64,000 bases of DNA from an uncultured bacterium (GCA_905215935.1 CAJMRY010000001.1:248001-312000); one strand, 5' to 3'; shown: positions 27,773 through 37,667, counted from the first letter of the stretch. Made by a program: numbers and translations. Notes: generated from the letters alone by a model not told the origin.

Positions 27773-28039
27773 ATGCCAAATATTAAATCAGCTATTAAAC
27801 GTGTTAGTGTTATCGAAAAGAAAACATTAAGAAATAATATGATTAAATCAGGATATAAATCAGCTGTTAAAAAGTTTGAACAAGCTATAGAAGCTGGTAA
27901 TGTTGAAGAAGCAAAAACATTATTCTCACAAGCTACAAGAAAAATAGATCAAGCTTGCAGTAAAGGTGTTATAGTAAAAAATACTGCTGCTAGAAAAAAA
28001 TCTAATTTAGCAAAAAAATTAAATGCTGTTCAAGCATAA
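27773..28039 (+). CDS. rpsT: 30S ribosomal protein S20
   Basis: Binds 16S rRNA in the small subunit. 88 aa; [34 protein letters not shown] and the C-terminal [21 protein letters not shown] are family hallmarks. Start at the ATG after GGGGAGGTG, not the codon three positions earlier. Monocistronic with its own terminator. No CGGN. Confidence 0.97.
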   Translation: MPNIKSAIKRVSVIEKKTLRNNMIKSGYKSAVKKFEQAIEAGNVEEAKTLFSQATRKIDQACSKGVIVKNTAARKKSNLAKKLNAVQA

Positions 28040-28077
28040 TTAAAGTAAAAAATTGTGCACAGTTTTTTACTATATAA

Positions 28078-28109
28078 AAACAATCTAGTATTTTTCTAGA
28101 TTGTTTTTT
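28078..28109 (+). terminator. rpsT terminator
   Basis: AAACAATCTAG / CTAGATTGTTT stem followed by a T run. The interval from here to 28369 is AT-rich and I see nothing else in it. Confidence 0.85.
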
Positions 28110-28369
28110 ATTATATCTTTTATTAGTTTCTAGTGATTTTATTCTTAGAATTTATTCACATCATTTAATTTTCACTTACCTAATATTTCTTTAACAACTT
28201 AAATCTTAAGAGATTATACATCTTTTATATCCAAAAATGTGTATAAACTAGTATAAAATCGTACTTTTTTAGTACATAACCTATACTTACTTGGCTAAAA
28301 TTACCTTTGATTTTCTTCCTTGATTTATGTTAATATATATTTATAAAAATATAGAAAGCAGTGATATTT

Positions 28370-28627
28370 ATGAAAGAAAATTTTAAAATATTATTAAAGT
28401 CAATCCTCAATATAGATAAAAAAATACTAAGAATAATGAAAATTGGACTAAAGTATTCTTTTTATTTTTGTATTTTAGCAACATTAATTTTACTTACATA
28501 CGAATTTTTTAGTTTGCCAACATTATTTTATGCTGGAATTTCATTGCTAAAATCTGGACTTTTCTTTATAGCTACCTTTACTATTTGTGGATTTGCTTTT
28601 GATAAAATTACACATGAGATTGGCTAA
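28370..28627 (+). CDS. Hypothetical small membrane protein
   Basis: About 85 aa with two hydrophobic segments (YSFYFCILATLILLTYEFF and LKSGLFFIATFTICGFAF) behind a basic amphipathic N-terminus (KENFKILLKSILNIDKKILRIMKIG). RBS is weak (AAAGCAGTG). Followed by a strong terminator shared with the convergent gatB. Similar small two-pass proteins occur in clostridia beside gat genes; function unknown. Confidence 0.6.
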   Translation: MKENFKILLKSILNIDKKILRIMKIGLKYSFYFCILATLILLTYEFFSLPTLFYAGISLLKSGLFFIATFTICGFAFDKITHEIG

Positions 28628-28645
28628 TCTTTTTTTACCATAAAA

Positions 28646-28669
28646 AGGAGCCCTACTTATAGGGCTCCT
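28646..28669. terminator. Bidirectional terminator
   Basis: AGGAGCCCTA / TAGGGCTCCT stem between convergent genes. Confidence 0.85.
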
Positions 28670-28684
28670 AAACTTAATTTTTAA

Positions 28685-30127
28685 TTATTTTTTTAATTCT
28701 TCTATAAACATTTTATTAAGCATTCCTGGGTTTGCTTTTCCTTTTGTTTCTTTCATAGCTTGTCCTACTAAAAATCCTAAAGCTTTATCTTTTCCACCTT
28801 TATAGTCTGCTACTGATTGTGGATTTGCTTCTAATACTTTTAATACAACCTCTTTTATTGCTCCCTCATCTGAAATTTGGATCCATCCGTTTTCTTTAAT
28901 AATAACTTCTGGATCACGAGGATTTTCAAATAATTCTACTACTACTTTTTTAGCAATAGCTGAACTAATTGTTCCTTTATCTATTAATTCAATTACTTTA
29001 GCTAACTTTTCTGCACTAAATGGTATTTGGTCTGCTTCCATTTCTTTTTCATTTAATATTCTTGATATATCAGATAAAATCCAATTTGCTACTGCTTTTG
29101 CATTTTTACATATCGCCTCAGCACCTTCAAATAAATCTGATAAATATTTAGAACTAGTTAATAGTTTAGCGTCTTTTTCTGATAGTCCAAAGTCATCCAT
29201 ATATCTTGCCTTTCTACTTTCTGGAAGCTCTGGAAGGCTACTTTTTATATTTTCAATATATTCTTCAGATAATCTTATTGCTACTAAATCTGGGTCTGGG
29301 AAATATCTATAATCTTGAGCATCTTCTTTATCTCTCATAGAGAAAGTTCTTCCAGATACGTCATCCCATCTTAATGTAGTTTGTTCAACTACTCCTCCCT
29401 CTTCTATTAAGTCAATTTGACGATTTGCTTCGTATTCAATAGCTCTTACTATAGAACGGAAAGAGTTCATATTTTTCATCTCTGTACGAGTTCCAAATTC
29501 TGTTGCTCCTTTTTTTCTAACAGAAACATTAACATCTGCACGAAGTGATCCTTCTTGCATTTTACAATCAGATACTTCAATATATTCTAATATTGATTTT
29601 ATTTTTCTTAAATATTTTTCTACTTCACTACTTGTTCTTAAGTCTGGCTTAGAAACAATTTCAATTAATGGTACTCCAGCTCTATTTAGATCTACTAAGC
29701 TTCCTCCACCAAATTCATTATGATTCAATTTTCCTGCATCTTCTTCTATATGAATTCTTTCCAATCTAATTTGTTTCTTTTCACCATTATCATCTTCAAT
29801 TTCTACATATCCATTTTCACAAAGTGGTTTATCAAATTGTGATATTTGATATGCTTTTGGAAGATCTGGATAAAAATAATTTTTTCTATCATTTTTACTA
29901 TCTCTTGAAATTTCGCAATTTGTAGCAAGACCAGCTTTTACTGCATATTCTACTACTTTTTCGTTTAATACTGGAAGTGTTCCAGGCATTGCCATACAAA
30001 TAGGACAACAATGTGTATTTGGCTCTCCTCCAAACTCTGTAGGGCAAGAACAAAATATTTTTGTTTTTGTAGAAAGTTCTGCATGAACTTCAAGTCCCAT
30101 TACTATCTCATAATCTTGTCTTGACAT
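28685..30127 (-). CDS. gatB: Aspartyl/glutamyl-tRNA amidotransferase subunit B
   Basis: Kinase/tRNA-binding subunit of GatCAB, which converts Glu-tRNA(Gln) and Asp-tRNA(Asn) to the amides. YEIVMGLEVHAELSTKTKIFCSC, with CCPICMAMPGTLPVLNE (zinc cysteines); DLNRAGVPLIEIVSKPD; and the YqeY-like tail GGKDKALGFLVGQAMKETKGKANP. 480 aa, normal. Third gene of gatC-gatA-gatB, implying that the organism uses the indirect amidation route. Confidence 0.97.
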   Translation of the reverse strand: MSRQDYEIVMGLEVHAELSTKTKIFCSCPTEFGGEPNTHCCPICMAMPGTLPVLNEKVVEYAVKAGLATNCEISRDSKNDRKNYFYPDLPKAYQISQFDKPLCENGYVEIEDDNGEKKQIRLERIHIEEDAGKLNHNEFGGGSLVDLNRAGVPLIEIVSKPDLRTSSEVEKYLRKIKSILEYIEVSDCKMQEGSLRADVNVSVRKKGATEFGTRTEMKNMNSFRSIVRAIEYEANRQIDLIEEGGVVEQTTLRWDDVSGRTFSMRDKEDAQDYRYFPDPDLVAIRLSEEYIENIKSSLPELPESRKARYMDDFGLSEKDAKLLTSSKYLSDLFEGAEAICKNAKAVANWILSDISRILNEKEMEADQIPFSAEKLAKVIELIDKGTISSAIAKKVVVELFENPRDPEVIIKENGWIQISDEGAIKEVVLKVLEANPQSVADYKGGKDKALGFLVGQAMKETKGKANPGMLNKMFIEELKK

Positions 30128-30247
30128 ATATTTTCCTCCCTTTTTAATTTTGCCAAATTGTTTTTTATTTATAAAGTGGTTTATCTTTATTTAAATTTTA
30201 ATAATATAGTTTTTATATTTTTTATGCTCTATTATTAGTCAAATTCT

Positions 30248-31717
30248 CTATTTCTTAAATTCTGGTTTATATTTTTCTCTAAAGTTTGTAGCTTGTTCAT
30301 ATGTATATGCTGCATTCAATATTGTTTCTTCTTGGAATTTATCACCAATTAATTGCATTCCAATTGGCATTCCCTTGCTATCTACACCACATGGTACAGA
30401 TATTCCTGGAAGACCTGCAACATTAACAGAAACAGTACAAATATCTGCTAAATACATTTCTAAAGGATTATTTGATCTTGTTCCTATCTCAAAAGCTACT
30501 GTTGGTGATGTTGGAGTAAGTAGTACATCATATTTTTCAAACATTTTATTAAATTCTTGTTTTACTAATGTACGAACTTGTTGTGCTTTTTTATAATATG
30601 CATCATAATATCCTGAACTTAATACATATGTTCCAAGTATTATTCTTCTTTTTACTTCTTCTCCAAATCCTTCGCTTCTTGAATTTTTATAAATATCTTT
30701 TAGGTTTTCAAAATTTTGTGTACGATATCCATATCTAATTCCATCAAATCTTCCTAAATTTGAACTTGCTTCTGCACATCCAATAATATAGTATGCTGCT
30801 AAAGAATATTGTGCAATATCTAGAGAACATTCTTCTATTTGCGCACCTAATTCTTTATATTTTTCTATTGCTTCTTGTAATTTCTCTTTAACTTCTGGAT
30901 TTATACCTTCTCCGAAAAACTCTTTTGGAACACCTATTTTCAATCCTTTTACATCATTTTTTAAACACTCTGTATAATCGATGCTTGGGCGATCTATTGA
31001 TGTAGTATCTCTTTCATCATGTCCTGCAATTAAATTTAATAACATAGCAGCATCTTTTACATCTTTTGTAATTGGTCCAATTTGGTCAAGTGATGATGCA
31101 AATGCAACTAAACCATATCTTGATACTAATCCATATGTAGGTTTTAGACCTACAACACCACAAAAAGATGCAGGTTGACGAATAGAACCACCTGTATCGC
31201 TACCTAATGCCCATGGAACTAAATCTGCTGCTACTGCTGCTGCAGAACCTCCTGAAGACCCTCCTGGAACAGTATTTAAATTCCATGGATTTTTTGTTTT
31301 CTTGAATGCTGAATATTCTGTTGCAGCCCCCATTGCAAATTCGTCCATATTAAGTTTTCCTAAATTAATGATTCCTTCTTCATTTAATTTTTCTATAACT
31401 GTTGCATCATATGGTGCAATAAAATTCTCTAACATTTTAGAACTACAAGTTGTTCTTTCACCTTTTGTACACATATTATCTTTGATTCCAATAGGAATTC
31501 CAGCAAATTTTGAAACCAGCTCTCCTTCTTTTGCCTTTTTTTCCACTTCTTGTGCTTTAGCAATTGCCTTATCTGTAAGAGTTGTAACAAACGCCTCTAC
31601 ATCTTTTTCTTTTTCATTTATTCTATCTACATATGCTTTTGTAATGTCTGTAATTGTAATCTCTTTTTTTTGTAACTTGTCCATTAGTTCATGAACAGTA
31701 TATTCATAAAGTTCCAT
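30248..31717 (-). CDS. gatA: Aspartyl/glutamyl-tRNA amidotransferase subunit A
   Basis: Amidase-signature subunit that releases ammonia from glutamine. Ser-cisSer-Lys triad: [14 protein letters not shown] (Lys), [36 protein letters not shown] (Ser pair). 489 aa. 120 bp from gatB and 87 bp from gatC, same strand. Confidence 0.97.
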   Translation of the reverse strand: MELYEYTVHELMDKLQKKEITITDITKAYVDRINEKEKDVEAFVTTLTDKAIAKAQEVEKKAKEGELVSKFAGIPIGIKDNMCTKGERTTCSSKMLENFIAPYDATVIEKLNEEGIINLGKLNMDEFAMGAATEYSAFKKTKNPWNLNTVPGGSSGGSAAAVAADLVPWALGSDTGGSIRQPASFCGVVGLKPTYGLVSRYGLVAFASSLDQIGPITKDVKDAAMLLNLIAGHDERDTTSIDRPSIDYTECLKNDVKGLKIGVPKEFFGEGINPEVKEKLQEAIEKYKELGAQIEECSLDIAQYSLAAYYIIGCAEASSNLGRFDGIRYGYRTQNFENLKDIYKNSRSEGFGEEVKRRIILGTYVLSSGYYDAYYKKAQQVRTLVKQEFNKMFEKYDVLLTPTSPTVAFEIGTRSNNPLEMYLADICTVSVNVAGLPGISVPCGVDSKGMPIGMQLIGDKFQEETILNAAYTYEQATNFREKYKPEFKK

Positions 31718-31804
31718 TTTCTTTTCGTCTCCTCTCTTGCTTTATACTTCTTTAATATTCTTACTTCTCTAAAGTATATTTTCCAATTTACATTTATACT
31801 TTTT

Positions 31805-32092
31805 TTATTGTATTACTTTTGGTATTTTAAACATTCCTCTTTCTTGCTCTGGCGCATTTTGTAATAAAGCTTCTCTATCTTCAAACTGTTTAATTTCATC
31901 TTTTCTAAATACATTATAGTTATCGTTAGCACCTATTGTCTCATCTAATCCTTCAACTGGTGCATTATTTACAATATTTGCAAAATTCAAAATATCTTGC
32001 AAATGTAATAAATATTTATCCACTTCCTCATCTTTTAAATTTAGATGTGCTAGTTTTGCAATATGCAAAATTTCTTCTCTTGATACTTGCAT
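31805..32092 (-). CDS. gatC: Aspartyl/glutamyl-tRNA amidotransferase subunit C
   Basis: Small stabilising subunit that wraps around GatA. VSREEILHIAKLAHLNLKDEEV and a C-terminal LLQNAPEQERGMFKIPKVIQ are characteristic. 95 aa, GGAG RBS, first gene of the gatCAB operon. Confidence 0.95.
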   Translation of the reverse strand: MQVSREEILHIAKLAHLNLKDEEVDKYLLHLQDILNFANIVNNAPVEGLDETIGANDNYNVFRKDEIKQFEDREALLQNAPEQERGMFKIPKVIQ

Positions 32093-32309
32093 CTAATCAT
32101 CTCCTTTTTGAATTTGTGTTTTATTATATAGCGTTTTTGTTAAAAAAACAAGTTTATAATTAAATTTTAGCTAAATGATTTAACATATTTTCATTAGCTT
32201 ATCAAATATCTTTAAAATATTTTTTCTTAGAATTATTTTTTTGATTTAACATATAAAATTTTTAAGAATAAATTATAATATATTAATTTATAGAGAAGGA
32301 GTATTTTTT

Positions 32310-33119
32310 ATGTTTTTTATTAGATCGAATGATAACTCTAAAATAGCAGTATATGAATTAAATCCTGAAAGAACTAAGACAATAGTATTAGTTCATGGAT
32401 GGCCATTGTCACATAAAATGTTCGAATATCAGTTTCCCTCTTTATTACATTCTGGATATAGAATAATTAGTATTGATTTAAGAGGTTTCGGAAATTCTGA
32501 TGTAACAAGTAATGGGTATAATTATGATCAATTTGCTACAGATTTATATTACATTATATATGCATTAAATTTATCAAATTTTGATTTGTTAGGTTTTTCT
32601 ATGGGTGGCGCAATTGTTACACGATATATGCAATTATATAGAGGATATGGTGTAAGAAAACTATGCTTATGTGATGCTGCTGTTCCTTCTTATTGCAAAT
32701 CTATTAATAATCCATATGGTCAAACTATAGAATCTACTAATAAATTAATAAATCTAGGATATAATGATAGACCCGCATTAAATGAATACTTTGGAAGTAT
32801 ATTCTTTTATAAACAACATTCTAATCCCTTTAAAGATTGGATGCAAAATTTAAATAATAGCGCATCTGGTCTAGGTGAAATGAACTCTTTAATAGCACTA
32901 AGAGATGAAAATGTATTTAATGAATTAAAAAGTATATATGTACAAACAGGAATTTTTCATGGAAAAGAAGATAAAATATGCCCATTTAAAATGGCAAAAA
33001 TTATGTATGATAATATTAGGAATTCCATTATCTTTCCTTTTGAACAAGCCGGACATGGTGCTTTTTATGATGTTAAAGATATTTTTAATAAAACTTTAAT
33101 AGAATTTTTAAATCATTAA
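32310..33119 (+). CDS. Alpha/beta hydrolase
   Basis: 269 aa with the fold's landmarks: oxyanion motif VLVHGWPLSHKMF, nucleophile elbow GFSMGGA (Ser), acid region FHGKEDKICP (Asp), catalytic His in QAGHGAFYD. The spacing resembles non-haem chloroperoxidase/esterase-type hydrolases. Substrate unknown. Good AGAAGGAG RBS; single gene. Contains TTC-GGA and GCC-GGA boundary CGGs, read normally. Confidence 0.88.
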   Translation: MFFIRSNDNSKIAVYELNPERTKTIVLVHGWPLSHKMFEYQFPSLLHSGYRIISIDLRGFGNSDVTSNGYNYDQFATDLYYIIYALNLSNFDLLGFSMGGAIVTRYMQLYRGYGVRKLCLCDAAVPSYCKSINNPYGQTIESTNKLINLGYNDRPALNEYFGSIFFYKQHSNPFKDWMQNLNNSASGLGEMNSLIALRDENVFNELKSIYVQTGIFHGKEDKICPFKMAKIMYDNIRNSIIFPFEQAGHGAFYDVKDIFNKTLIEFLNH

Positions 33120-33188
33120 ATTTATATATATTGTTTCAATTTTTTAGATTATATGATATAGTTTGTTTATAGGAAGTGATAAAATAAA

Positions 33189-34371
33189 ATGAAATATATA
33201 TCTTTAGAACAAATTAATGATTTTAAAAATGCTTATGATAGCAATCCTACAAACAAAATTATCGAAAATGCCATAACCAATAATGGAATTCAAGCAGTTT
33301 GCTTAAATCAAGATGCTATTTCAAAAGCAAAAAATGTATTTAATATTGAAATACCTACTTATAGAATATATGATCAAACTGGAAGTGCCAGATGTTGGTG
33401 CCATGCTGGAATTAATATGATAAAGAATGAAATTTCCAATAATTTAAATATACAACCTGAAAACTTAGATTTATCAATTAATTATCTTATCTTTTTTGAT
33501 AAACTTGAAAAATCTAATAATACTTATGAAAATATAATTAGTCTAGATAATGTAGACTATGATTTTATTAATAAAGAAGATATTATTAAGTATAGTGTTG
33601 CAGAAGGTGGTTGGTTTGAATAATTTGTTGCTTTAGTAGATAAATATGGTATAGTACCTAGTATAGAAATGCCAGAAACTGTTAATAGTAAAGATTCTTC
33701 CATTTTAACAATGCTCTTTACTGAAAAAGTAAAAAAAGATGTACTTAAGTTAATAGAAATGAAACATAAAAGTTTATCTATCGATAATATTAGAAAAGAA
33801 AAAATAAATATGCTTCAAGAAAATTATTCTTTTCTTTGTAAAGTCTTAGGCGAGCCACCTACCAAATTTAATTTAGAATATAAAGATAAAAATAATAAAT
33901 ATATAAAAGTTAATGATTTAACACCTATAGAATTTAAAAATAAATTCTTAAATATTAACTTGAATGATTTCGTAGCTGTTTGTCATGTTCCAATGTATAA
34001 TAAACCTTTATATAATCGATTTAGAAAAAAATATTATCAGAATGTTATTGGATAGTAATTTATATGATTATAAATCTGTTCTAGGAATAGAACCTTTAAC
34101 AAAAGAAGAATCACTTAATTTATATGATATAGTTTTACAACATGCAATGGTATTTACTGGTGTACATATCACTGATAACAAACCAGAACGTTGGAAAGTT
34201 GAAGATAGCTATGGAGATAAAGTTCATAAAAATGGTTTTTATATAATGAATGATAATTTCTTTAATGATTTCGTTATGGAGGTAATAGTTCATAAAAAAT
34301 ATTTAAATAATAATCAATTAGAATTATTAGAAAAAGAGCCAATTCTATTCGATGTTGATGATCCATTATAA
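33189..34371 (+). pseudogene. Decayed aminopeptidase C (bleomycin hydrolase family)
   Basis: Three fragments align in order to PepC/bleomycin hydrolase: an N-terminal part with the catalytic Cys region (GSARCWCHAGINMI, usually ..SGRCW.FA..N), a middle part (FVALVDKYGIVPSIEMPETVNS) and the C-terminal part with the catalytic His (HAMVFTGVHITDNKPERWKVEDSYGD). Breaks: an in-frame TAA after EGGWFE, and a frame change with loss of about 40 residues after KKYYQNVIG. Neither break is at CGG, unlike the other disrupted genes here. Probably a true pseudogene. Confidence 0.85.
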
Positions 34372-34380
34372 AATAAAAAC

Positions 34381-34440
34381 ACCTATGAATGAAACAAACC
34401 GAAATTGTTAATCTTTTTTGGCTTGTTTCATTCACAGGTA
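34381..34440. terminator. Large hairpin terminator
   Basis: ACCTATGAATGAAACAA pairs with TTGTTTCATTCACAGGT (one mismatch), between convergent genes. Confidence 0.75.
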
Positions 34441-34527
34441 TTTTTATTTTTTAGTTCATATAATGTTTCTTTAAATTCAATTTTTATATGTTCTTTTTTA
34501 TAAATAATCTATATTTTATAAATTATT

Positions 34528-35220
34528 TTAATAATTTTCTATATCCTTGATTCTAAATTCAGGAATAATAACATCTTCATCACATTCAACAATAAACTCT
34601 ATAGATTTTGCAACCTTTTCAGTTTCTAATCCTGTTGAAGTATCATAATCATCTCCAGCTTTTTTAAATATATCTGTTTGCATAAATCCTGGATAAAAGC
34701 CTGTTACTTTTATTCCTTTTTTGCTTACATCTTTTTGAATAGATCTATTAAATCCTCTCATAGCCCATTTTGATGCATTATATACTGTTGAAAAATCATC
34801 ACTATCAAAACTTACTTGAGAACAAACATTAATAATTAAACCTTTTTTATTTTCATACATATTTGGTAATACTGCTTTTGTCATATATATTGGACCTTTT
34901 GTATTTACATCTATACAATTGCTTATTACATTATAGCTACATTCAGTTAAATCTCCTGAAAGCCATACTCCTGCATTATTTATTAAAATATCTATTTTAT
35001 CATACTTATTAAGTATTGATTGTATTGCATTTTCTACACTATTGTAATCAGTTACATCACAAATTTGATAATTACATCCAATTTCTGCTGATGCATTAAT
35101 TAACTTATTCTCTTCGTTTGATAAGATGATAACTTCATTCTCTATATTTTGAGATAATCTTTTTGCTATTGACTTTCCTAATCCTTCACTTCCACCTGTA
35201 ATAACTATTACTCTTTTCAT
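34528..35220 (-). CDS. Short-chain dehydrogenase/reductase
   Basis: Classical SDR: cofactor motif GGSEGLGKSIAKRL, NNAGVW, catalytic Ser/Tyr/Lys in NVCSQVSFDS ... YNASKWAMRGF, and GFYPGFMQTD near the end. 230 aa. NAD(P)H-dependent carbonyl/alcohol interconversion is the family reaction; substrate unknown. GGAGAG RBS. Confidence 0.9.
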   Translation of the reverse strand: MKRVIVITGGSEGLGKSIAKRLSQNIENEVIILSNEENKLINASAEIGCNYQICDVTDYNSVENAIQSILNKYDKIDILINNAGVWLSGDLTECSYNVISNCIDVNTKGPIYMTKAVLPNMYENKKGLIINVCSQVSFDSDDFSTVYNASKWAMRGFNRSIQKDVSKKGIKVTGFYPGFMQTDIFKKAGDDYDTSTGLETEKVAKSIEFIVECDEDVIIPEFRIKDIENY

Positions 35221-35332
35221 TTTCCAAGTCTCTCCTTTTCGAAAATTTTAACTATATTATTGTACTTTTATTACAATCTGTAAAGCATTTTTTTAGGATT
35301 TTTACATTTTTTTATAAATTATAAAAAAATGA

Positions 35333-35361
35333 TTGACAAATAGTTTTTTTAATATTATAAT
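35333..35361 (+). promoter_or_regulatory. SigA consensus promoter of tRNA-Leu
   Basis: -35 TTGACA (35333-35338), 17-bp spacer, -10 TATAAT (35356-35361), 36 bases before the tRNA. Confidence 0.9.
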
Positions 35362-35397
35362 AAATAACGTCGTAAGACAAATGCCAGTTATATAAAT

Positions 35398-35485
35398 GCA
35401 GATGTGGCGGAACTGGCAGACGCACAGGACTTAAAATCCTGCGGTTGAATAAACCGTGCCGGTTCGATTCCGGCCATCTGCACCA
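35398..35485 (+). tRNA. tRNA-Leu (anticodon UAA)
   Basis: Acceptor arms GCAGATG / CATCTGC with encoded CCA; D-arm; anticodon stem CAGGA/TCCTG with loop CTTAAAA giving UAA; long variable arm (GCGGTTGAATAAACCGT) typical of class II tRNA-Leu; T-arm GCCGGTTCGATTCCGGC. The anticodon loop is the normal 7 nt, so it is not a candidate four-base decoder. Class II tRNA genes often serve as integration sites, and integrase remnants follow about 1 kb downstream. Confidence 0.97.
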
Positions 35486-35500
35486 AATTTTATAATTTTT

Positions 35501-35534
35501 TTAAGATATTGTAAATTATCATACAATATCTTAA
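35501..35534 (+). terminator. tRNA-Leu terminator
   Basis: TTAAGATATTGTA / TACAATATCTTAA stem with TTTATTT after it. From here to about 35930 I see only AT-rich sequence with short inverted repeats and no gene. Confidence 0.8.
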
Positions 35535-35931
35535 TTTATTTCAAAGTGTTGTAAATACTATATTTCAAAGGTAGTATTTATTTTTTTATCTATCTCAAAA
35601 TATCATAAATTATCATAGAATATTTTGGCTTACTCCATTAAAACTCCATTAAAATTAATTTTCAATTCCATTAAAAAAATTCTTGATATTCCTACAACCG
35701 CTTCTATTTCAAAAAGTGGGCTATTTTTACAATATTCTATTTTTGTATTTTATATAAAACCTATTAGCAATGTAATAATGGAAGTGGTGTTATGATTTTG
35801 AATATAATAAAAACAGCCAAAGACCACAAAATCTTTGACTGGATTACAATGTTTGATTTTCTTAATTATAACATAATTTTATAAAATAAATTATAATTTT
35901 TACCCCAAACATGAAAATTGCCAGAAATAAA

Positions 35932-35960
35932 TTGTTTTTAAAATAGAAATAAAGTATAAT
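35932..35960 (+). promoter_or_regulatory. Promoter of the type I toxin mRNA
   Basis: -35 TTGTTT, 17-bp spacer, -10 TATAAT, about 50 bases before the toxin start. Confidence 0.7.
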
Positions 35961-36008
35961 AAAAACATCCTTTTCATTAAGGAAATCTTTTTGAAGGGGG
36001 TGAGCAAT

Positions 36009-36098
36009 TTGTCATCTTACGAATTGATTTGGCGTCTTATAGTTTTATTATTACTTAGTAATGATAACTCTGAAGATAGTCAAAAAACTCAAGATTAG
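36009..36098 (+). CDS. Fst-like type I toxin peptide (29 aa)
   Basis: A TTG start (or in-frame GTG three codons earlier) behind AAGGGGGTG. Short N-terminus, a hydrophobic helix (LIWRLIVLLLLS), then a polar acidic tail (NDNSEDSQKTQD): the layout of Fst/TxpA-type membrane toxins. The locus has the par architecture: convergent promoters, a shared bidirectional terminator (36111-36133), and two direct repeats of about 22 bp (36002-36024 and 36176-36197) through which antisense RNA would pair with the toxin mRNA. Confidence 0.72.
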   Translation: MSSYELIWRLIVLLLLSNDNSEDSQKTQD

Positions 36099-36110
36099 TC
36101 AAATCTAATC

Positions 36111-36140
36111 AAAGCGGTCTGGTCAACCGCTTTATTTTTT
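36111..36140. terminator. Bidirectional terminator shared by toxin mRNA and antisense RNA
   Basis: AAAGCGGT-CTGGTCA-ACCGCTTT stem with T runs on both strands, between the two converging transcripts. Confidence 0.85.
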
Positions 36141-36215
36141 TGCAAAAAAAATGAGATATGTGGTCAACATATCTCGAGCAATAGTCATCTTACGAATAAC
36201 TCTCTTGCTTAAACT
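36111..36215 (-). ncRNA. Candidate antitoxin antisense RNA
   Basis: The promoter on the minus strand is perfect (-35 TTGACA at 36245-36250, 17-bp spacer, -10 TATACT at 36222-36227). The transcript would run about 100 nt to the shared terminator, contain the second direct repeat and a GAGATATGT/ACATATCTC hairpin, and be complementary to the toxin mRNA only at the repeat and the terminator, as in Fst/RNA II. Confidence 0.68.
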
Positions 36216-36221
36216 AAATAT

Positions 36222-36250
36222 AGTATACTATATTTTTTATTATATGTCAA
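36222..36250 (-). promoter_or_regulatory. Consensus promoter of the antisense RNA
   Basis: TTGACA, 17-bp spacer, TATACT on the minus strand. Confidence 0.85.
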
Positions 36251-36348
36251 ATAATTTTCAAAAATTCATATTTTCCAAAAATATATAAATTAAATTGCAT
36301 AATTTAAAGATAAGGAACTTATTATAAATTTGAAAGGAGGCTGTCATT

Positions 36349-36456
36349 ATGGAAAAAGAAAATATTATATGGACTGTTCCAGAAGTAGCAAAATATCTAG
36401 GTTGTAATGTATCAAGTATTCGTAAATTAGTAAGAAACGGACAAATTCCTGTATGA
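36349..36456 (+). pseudogene. Excisionase/HTH remnant
   Basis: AAAGGAGG RBS and a helix-turn-helix start, WTVPEVAKYLGCNVSSIRKL, then VRNGQIPV, ending in a premature stop at the wing. The expected continuation (…GSKLNFSKSSIDN…) is recognisable in another frame immediately downstream. A broken Tn916/phage-type excisionase (MerR/Xis fold). The break is not at a CGG. Confidence 0.7.
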
Positions 36457-36581
36457 AGAATACGGGAGTAAACTTAATTTTAGTAAAAGTAGTATTGATA
36501 ATTCAAGAACAAGAAACAAATAATTTGAAGACACAATAAAAAATTGCTTATAAGAAATCTAAAACGAAAGAAGGTGTAAAA

Positions 36582-36850
36582 GTGAGAAAAGAAAATAAAG
36601 CTATTGCTAAAATTCAAAACGGAACATATCTTGATAAAAGTTCCATTACCCTATTTCAAATTGCTGTTGATATACAAGATAAAAAATTAAATAATGGAGA
36701 TATAAACGAAAACACTTATGGAAGAAATCTTGAAAGCATAGAATATATTAAGAAAACCTAAAAATACAAAAAGCAACTAGCAAAGATATAAAGAAATTAT
36801 TAAGTTCAAAAAGAGATGAAGGAAAAATCAAAACGTTATTAATACACCTT
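36582..36850 (+). pseudogene. Tyrosine-integrase N-terminal remnant
   Basis: A GTG-started frame of 59 codons (NGTYLDKSSITLFQIAVDIQDKK, then INENTYGRNLESIEYI) resembles the arm- and core-binding N-terminal domains of Tn916/phage integrases; a continuation (IQKATSKDIKKLLSS) lies in a shifted frame. No catalytic RHRY domain follows. With the excisionase remnant and the upstream tRNA-Leu this looks like an eroded integrative element. No tRNA-end duplicate (attR) was found. The rest of 36850-37140 holds one hairpin and no gene. Confidence 0.6.
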
Positions 36851-37068
36851 ATAATATTGTAAATAATTGCTTTACCTAAGGTAACATATGATAAAAAAAT
36901 ATATATCATAGTCAAATCAAGGAAAAGACAATTATACGTTTTCTATTAAAGGGGCCTCAGAGACAATTTGCAATACAAATCCAAGTAGTACCCCATGCTA
37001 CGTGTAAAAAACGACTTTCAAAACTTGGGAAATTTGTAAAATAGTATTACTTTTTTCAGATTTCTTAC

Positions 37069-37109
37069 ACAACAAATGCCAGAAGTGTTAAGCTTCTAAC
37101 ATTTGTTGT
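37069..37109. terminator. Hairpin, probable terminator
   Basis: ACAACAAATG / CATTTGTTGT with an inner AGAAG/CTTCT pair. Confidence 0.5.
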
Positions 37110-37141
37110 TGATATTTAAATTATAATTATTTCATCAAATA

Positions 37142-37175
37142 AAAAGGATATAGAACTTTTCTTCTATATCCTTTT
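37142..37175 (-). terminator. hup terminator
   Basis: AAAAGGATATAGAA / TTCTATATCCTTTT stem downstream of the HU stop. Confidence 0.8.
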
Positions 37176-37209
37176 ATATGAATTCATATATCTATATAAA
37201 TTTCACAAA

Positions 37210-37491
37210 TTATTTTTTCTTATTAACTAAATCTTTTAAAGCTTTACCAGCTTTGAATACTGGAGCTTTTGATGCAGGTATTTTAATTTCTTCTTTAGTT
37301 TGTGGGTTTCTTCCTTTTCTAGCTGCTCTTTTTCTTACTTCAAAAGAACCAAATCCAACTAGTTGAACTTTTTCTCCCTTAGCTAAAGATTCTGTAACAA
37401 CCTCGATAAAAGCATTTAATGTTGCTTCAGCATCTTTTTTTGTTTCATTTGTCTTAGCAGCGATAGCCGCGATTAAATCAGATTTGTTCAT
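37210..37491 (-). CDS. hup: HU-type nucleoid protein
   Basis: 93 aa DNA-bending protein. [22 protein letters not shown], then [48 protein letters not shown]; the RxGRNPxT beta-arm that contacts DNA is intact. RBS AGGAGG. No in-frame CGG. Confidence 0.97.
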   Translation of the reverse strand: MNKSDLIAAIAAKTNETKKDAEATLNAFIEVVTESLAKGEKVQLVGFGSFEVRKRAARKGRNPQTKEEIKIPASKAPVFKAGKALKDLVNKKK

Positions 37492-37667
37492 TATACATTC
37501 CTCCTATAGTTTTTCATATATGTAGATTACTTAATTATCTACTATTATCAATATTCGCCAAAGTTATATAAAATCCTTCTTTTTTTTCCTTTATTTTTCT
37601 CGGAAAGCTTTATCCCTGTAAGTTTTGTTTGTTTTTCTATGATTAATTACTTATTTTTAGGTGTTTT

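Noticed and set aside
33189..34371. PepC break as another four-base codon
   Set aside because: The first break is a TAA with no CGG, and the second involves loss of about 40 residues.
35398..35485. tRNA-Leu as the unusual decoder
   Set aside because: Normal class II tRNA with a 7-nt anticodon loop and UAA anticodon.
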